From: Naumovozyma dairenensis CBS 421
Lineage: Eukaryota; Ascomycota; Saccharomycetes; Saccharomycetales; Saccharomycetaceae
Reading direction: 5' to 3'
Assembly (NCBI RefSeq): GCF_000227115.2
Contig: NC_016489.1
Span: 372,001-436,000, forward strand
DNA length: 64,000 bases
Shown here in pieces: positions 58,601 to 64,000 of the stretch. Within the stretch, counting starts at the first letter, position 1. Every line of letters starts with the position of its first letter. The position numbers and the translations under genes are program-made. Below the pieces are notes generated by a model that ran no database searches, was not told the origin of the DNA, and saw only the letters and a list, made by a program, of their open reading frames with translations.

Positions 58601-61600
58601 TAATAATTAATCATAGGACTATTTATTGTAAATATAGTACCATTTTACTTGTAACAATCATTTTTCGAGCTGTCAAAATTTGTGTCAACGAATTTTTTTG
58701 TGGGGTTATTCAAGGAAAAAGGATTCTGGAGAGTGGGCGTCACTCAGAGCCTTGCCTAAACGTACGTAGGACCAAGAAAACTTCAAAATATATGTTTTAT
58801 TAATAGGGTTATGCTATAAAAGTATGCAAAATATTGAGAATTTAAACTCTCTGAACTTTGAGCTAATAACAACCCACGTATAATCTTGAGAATTCTTCTG
58901 ACAATGTTTTCTTGTTTTTCAGGCCTTTCCTCTTGGCCTAATAATGCAATGCTCTTTTTCTACTTGGAAAAAAAACTAAATTCCGCTGGAAAAAATTGAG
59001 AATTAGATACGAAGAAATATACCGATGGAAATATTGCACAAAGTACGTGCTTATGTAAATAGTCTCGAAGATTCGTTAGTCATATGAAGGTCTTAAGATA
59101 TCATATATAATTGGGAACATAAGGACAAGAAAGGATTGTTCAAATAAGATAATTATTGTTGTCTAAATTTCTAAGATTTTCATTTTCTTTGCAAATGGTT
59201 TCTTTCTTTGAAATAATCAATAGAACTTAAGCAGAGTTTTTCTTAAGCAAAACAGTGCAAAATGTCAAAACAAGAGAAGAAGGCCATTGATCCATTACAT
59301 TCTTTTATTGCAGGTGCCCTAGCCGGTGCCATTGAAGCGTCAATCACGTATCCATTTGAATTTGCCAAGACTAGATTACAATTGATTGATAAGACTTCGA
59401 AAGCGTCGAGAAATCCATTAGTCTTGATTTACAACACTGCCAAGACTCAAGGTGTCGGATCAATCTATGTCGGTTGTCCCGCTTTCATCGTTGGTAATAC
59501 CGCCAAAGCAGGTATTAGATTTCTTGGGTTTGATACCATTAAGAACATGTTACGTGATCCAATGACTGGTGAATTAAGTGGGCCTCGTGGTGTCATTGCA
59601 GGGTTAGGTGCAGGTCTACTGGAGAGTGTTGTTGCAGTGACACCATTTGAAGCCATTAAGACCGCCTTGATTGATGATAAACAAATGGCTAAACCAAAGT
59701 ATCAAAATAATGGACGTTCAATGCTGCGAAATTATTCTAGTCTTGTGCGTGATGAAGGGTTTTCAGGGCTTTATCGTGGTGTTTTACCTGTTTCAATGAG
59801 ACAAGCAGCTAATCAAGCTGTTAGATTGGGTTGTTATAATAAGATTAAGACTATGGTACAGGATTATACGGGATCTCCAAAGGATAAACCATTATCTTCT
59901 GGGTTGACGTTTATTGTTGGTGCATTCAGTGGTATTGTTACAGTTTATTCCACCATGCCAATTGATACAGTGAAAACAAGGATGCAAAGTTTAGATTCTA
60001 CTAGATATAGTTCTACAGTGAATTGTTTTTCCACGATATTTAAAGAAGAAGGTTTGAAAACTTTCTGGAAAGGAGCCACTCCAAGATTAGGTAGACTAAT
60101 CTTAAGTGGTGGTATTGTTTTCACAATTTATGAGAATGTATTGGTCTTCCTGGGTTAAACTTTAACCAATTCTTAATCATATCCATTTGTAGGACATTTG
60201 TATTATATTTTTTCGTAAATAAATATGATTATTTATAAATTTATAGAACGTAAAAAATAATGGGACTAAATTTGGGTATTATATTAAAGTAAATAATTTT
60301 TTCATTTAGACAATGAGAAAATGGTAGATTTGAAAAGAAGTTTTAATTATGTGCATATTTATATTATTAAAATAATAATTCTGGAAGTGAAGTTAAACTT
60401 GATCTTGTGACATATACTTACGTTCCAGTTTTTTAACATTGATGTAGTCTATTATACTTTTAATTGAGATGAATAATCCAAGTAGCCCAACCGATATTGC
60501 TAAAATTGGAACTGGATGTTTCTCTTCATCCATTCCATGGCTTAAATTAGATTGAAAGTTATCTTGAGACATTGCTGTTGCAGAAGATAAATCTAAATCG
60601 TCATAAGAGTTCGGATCTGACAATTCCAATCTATTTAGACTTTTATCCTTCCCAACTTTCGAAGTCACATTATTAGGAATCATTGAATAAGCATAACCAA
60701 TGAAAGTCAGTCCCAATCCAAACCTTGAACCTTGCTTTGCAGCATGTGATGTGTGTAAAATATAAGTGATTAAGAACCCAATGAATTGGAAGCTAGTACT
60801 TACAATAATATTCCAAAACAAATTTGCAATATTCCCCACGGGTAAACCTTCTATACAAATCTCATCAGCGTACATCTCACTACTCATATCCATACCATAA
60901 TAAGATGGTACCATATCTGCGGCGGCCTCATCATAAGTAGGAGGAGTATCGTTTTGGTTTTCTCTTGCAGCATTATCGTTAGCTTCAGGTTTAGCGGTTA
61001 AATTTCTGAACACACCGTCGAAACCTTCACCTCGAGGATGATGCGTAAGATCTTCCGTGTTGTTGGATCTCCTTCGGAATACACGATCAAGGATATTGAA
61101 ATGTCTCCCTATGTTCCCTATGTGTCTGGCGGTTCTTTCTCTTAACTCTGATGGGATGAGTCTATCAGTGGCGCTGGTACCAGGGGTATCATCAGTTTCA
61201 TTGGCATCGGGCTGTGAGGAAGTTGCTGCTTCGGTTTCGACTTCAGGTGGGATTGGAGACTCTGGGAAAGGTGAAGACGGCCGTGTTTCGATGTGTGTCG
61301 GTGTATGTATATCTGTGGATAGCTCTATGGGTTCTTCGTTCGAGTAGGGCAGCGATGTGTTACTTGATGATCCTACTTGTGCCATTCTTATTCGATGTTG
61401 TTGTTTTTTACTATCCAAATGATGGATGTTATACTACTATGTTGTGTTTGTAGACAATGTATCTTGGCGTTAAGGTTCTGGGTTGGCTCTTGTATTGGAA
61501 TTGGCCCTGGCTGTTGCTAACGTTCTATTACACTGATATATACGAGAACCCAGTTACTAATATATTTATTGTCTTTCCAAATATCCACCACCACATACAT

Positions 61601-64000
61601 ATCTTTTCTTTTCTAAAATACGCACGGAGGATTTTCCGATTTTTCTGGGTAAGTTCCGCGGAAGAGACGAGACGGGGCGGCACATATCCAGTGGAAGAAA
61701 ATTATTTGCAGCCGATCGTTTTGAACGAGTCAACATTTTTTTGGTTTGTTTTGTTTACTTTTCGTCTTCGGAGTTTTGGAATTTGAACGATGATGTTACC
61801 CAGATTTTGAATAAAATACACTGTACCTAGAGAGAGGGCCGTACATATCGAAATGACTTACGGATCTACCACAAACGAAGAAATGCCTTCTTCAAGTTCT
61901 ATTCCCATGGGTATTGTAAAGCCGATAACTATATTTATATGTTTTTTTTATACTACAAACCCTACAGAACACATATAATTAAGACCTGATGAAGAAAATT
62001 TGGCTGAGTATACGTCGATATTATGAATATTTTAATGCATCCCCTGTTCTGGCGCCAGGGTCAAGACATTGTATAAAAAGTGAAACTTAACTACGCAATC
62101 AACGTATCAAACGTGGGCTCTGACTGGCTGATACTCAAAGGATTACAGGTTTGAATATTACTTTTTCTTTACTTAATTTGAAGAGTTATAATTACAAAAA
62201 AGTGTTACATTTACTATGCTTTGATGTATCTAGTGAATACATAAAGTTATTCTATTATTTTTCTTGAATCAAAACGTTTACTTCGGTGTGTCATTAAACG
62301 ATAATGGGAAAGTGATGTTTATTGGTGTTGAGCTTTTTCCTGAATTTGCTTTCAGAGGTTCTTGTGACGTCGCCCTTGGTACTTTATTCACCGGAGCATT
62401 AACTTCTCTAGATACTTGCGGAGGAGCCGGTACCTGTGAAGTTTGTTGAAGTTGATGTGATAATGAAGTCTGCTTTGGAACAGGTCCAATTGGTGTATGC
62501 GATTGTAATGAGCTGTTGTCACGGAACGGTAGTGATACAGGTGGCGTTGCGGTCGCACTTACTGATGTATTTCTTTGCAAATTCTCGTTGGTTGTACCCG
62601 TATTTGTAATATTCTGCGGGAGTGGCTGTAATGTTACTTTTTGTTCCTCTTGTTTCATGCTCTTCGGTTTGATGGAAATGAGTAGGGACTGCCCTGGAAT
62701 ATGATCGATAATATAACAACGTGGCATCTGCGGCTTAGGTCTCTCTGGCCTTTGTTTATATTCGACAACCGTTTTTAAATCATAAGAGTACACAGAGGGC
62801 CCAAGATCTATTCCACCTGGCATTAAAGTACTTCTCACTGGGGTCCTAAATGTTCTTGGGATATCTGCTATATCAGGTAATAAAATTTCCGTCGGCAAAG
62901 TATTGGAGACTGACCCTGAAGCTTGTAAGTTAGAATTGAGAGTGGAATTGGAATCGCCACGGAGATTAGATGAACTATCTAATTTATTATTTAGTAACAT
63001 GGCACCACGTCTGTTGGAACGACCTTGTCTTCTCTTACGTCTTGTATCTCTATCTTTATCTTTTTCCAATCTTTCTAATTCAGCAATAGATATTTGTATC
63101 AAATTTGGTGTATAATTTTTAGAATCTGCTGGTGGTCTCAATACATCAGCAATGGTTAACGTAGGTAGAATTCTACTTCTAATATCGTCATCACTAATTG
63201 GTGAGCCATCAAAATTATACCCTAAAATTGCTAACGACTTATGATACATATGAACTTGTTCTCGGATGGAATGAGAAATTGCAGTTTGAAATTCGCCAGG
63301 TAACTCTAATTCTTGACATAAATTTTCTGCAAATTCCTCTGGGCAATTTTCAGTATTGGAAATGTCCCATTCAAATTGATCAATTAATTGATTTTGTCCC
63401 ACGACAATATCTAGCTTAATTTTAATTCTTAAGTCATCACCACCTAATTTTTGTTTCTTACCACCTCTCATCTTAATCAAAGTTTTATTGTTATATGGGT
63501 TTGATTGATACTCCATTATTTGCTCCTGGATGGAATTAATAATAGTATCAATGAATTTATCTAAATATCGGTCATTATCAGTATCTACTTTAGATGATTC
63601 TGGAACGTATTGGAAATCATGAATCATATCGGTGACAAACTCTTTCAAATCAATCAATGTATCGTTCTTATTCCATAGTAAAGTATCTCTTAAAAAAAAC
63701 TTATCTTTCTCTACATCAAATTCTAACCTAATTGGAACTAATTCTTCCAATCCATCCACGTCATCATCATTAGCATCCATTACAGCGGCAGCATCCTTGA
63801 CATCATGTCGTTCTTTAAATATTGGTTGTTTCAAAGAATCATACAACATAATAGGATCATATGAGACCGGAGGATGATCCAGATCGATTCTTCTTCCCTG
63901 TGAAGGTGAAATAATATTAGTAGTAGTATTAGTGATTCCGTTCCCATACCCACGATAACCATAACCCCAAATACTCGCTGCGGGTTTATTTTGTGATGTC

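Overview
This is a nuclear chromosome window from a budding yeast of the family Saccharomycetaceae. The genes are compact and almost all intronless, with S. cerevisiae-like proteins, an AT-rich background, poly-Gln/poly-Asn tracts and a canonical TACTAAC branch point. The genes follow three S. cerevisiae synteny blocks with single-gene insertions and losses of the kind left by whole-genome duplication, so a post-WGD lineage such as Kazachstania or Naumovozyma is likely. The species cannot be named from the sequence alone. No complete transposon or CRISPR array is present.

Left block (1-15.3 kb) corresponds to YNR014W-YNR009W: a YNR014W/YMR206W-like Ser-rich protein, SMM1/DUS2, PHO91, URK1, PRP2, CSE2/MED9 and NRM1, with GLO1 lying between PRP2 and CSE2. 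The YNR014W-SMM1 pair is inverted relative to S. cerevisiae.

Middle block (16-58.4 kb) corresponds to YKL045W-YKL027W: PRI2, PHD1, SPC42, tRNA-Glu(UUC), VPS24, PTM1, RGT1, TUL1, the YKL033W-A hydrolase, PRS3, TTI1, IXR1, an unassigned C2H2 zinc-finger gene, MAE1, TFA1 and TCD2. NFU1, AIM26 and UGP1 are absent from their expected slots, while PRS3 (on another chromosome in S. cerevisiae) is present. UGP1/YHL012W and PRS3/YHL011C fit reciprocal ohnolog loss.

Right block (59.2-64 kb) corresponds to YBR291C-YBR289W: CTP1, BSD2 and the 3' part of SNF5, which runs off the window edge.

Two long gene-free stretches (about 17.5-21.2 kb and 47.9-51.3 kb) hold decayed, G-rich, inverted-repeat-bounded sequences. 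The best of these look like a previously uncharacterised family of non-autonomous hAT-like elements: shared ends beginning CAGACATGGGAGGGGTA, and one exact 8-bp target-site duplication. Other points of interest are a well-supported intron that restores the catalytic N-terminus of the YKL033W-A hydrolase, a Leu where PRI2 should have its fourth Fe-S cysteine, a frameshift in the acidic tail of TFA1 and another suspected at the start of PHD1, a G1/S-type promoter shared by NRM1 and PRI2, and a strongly GC-rich island upstream of IXR1.
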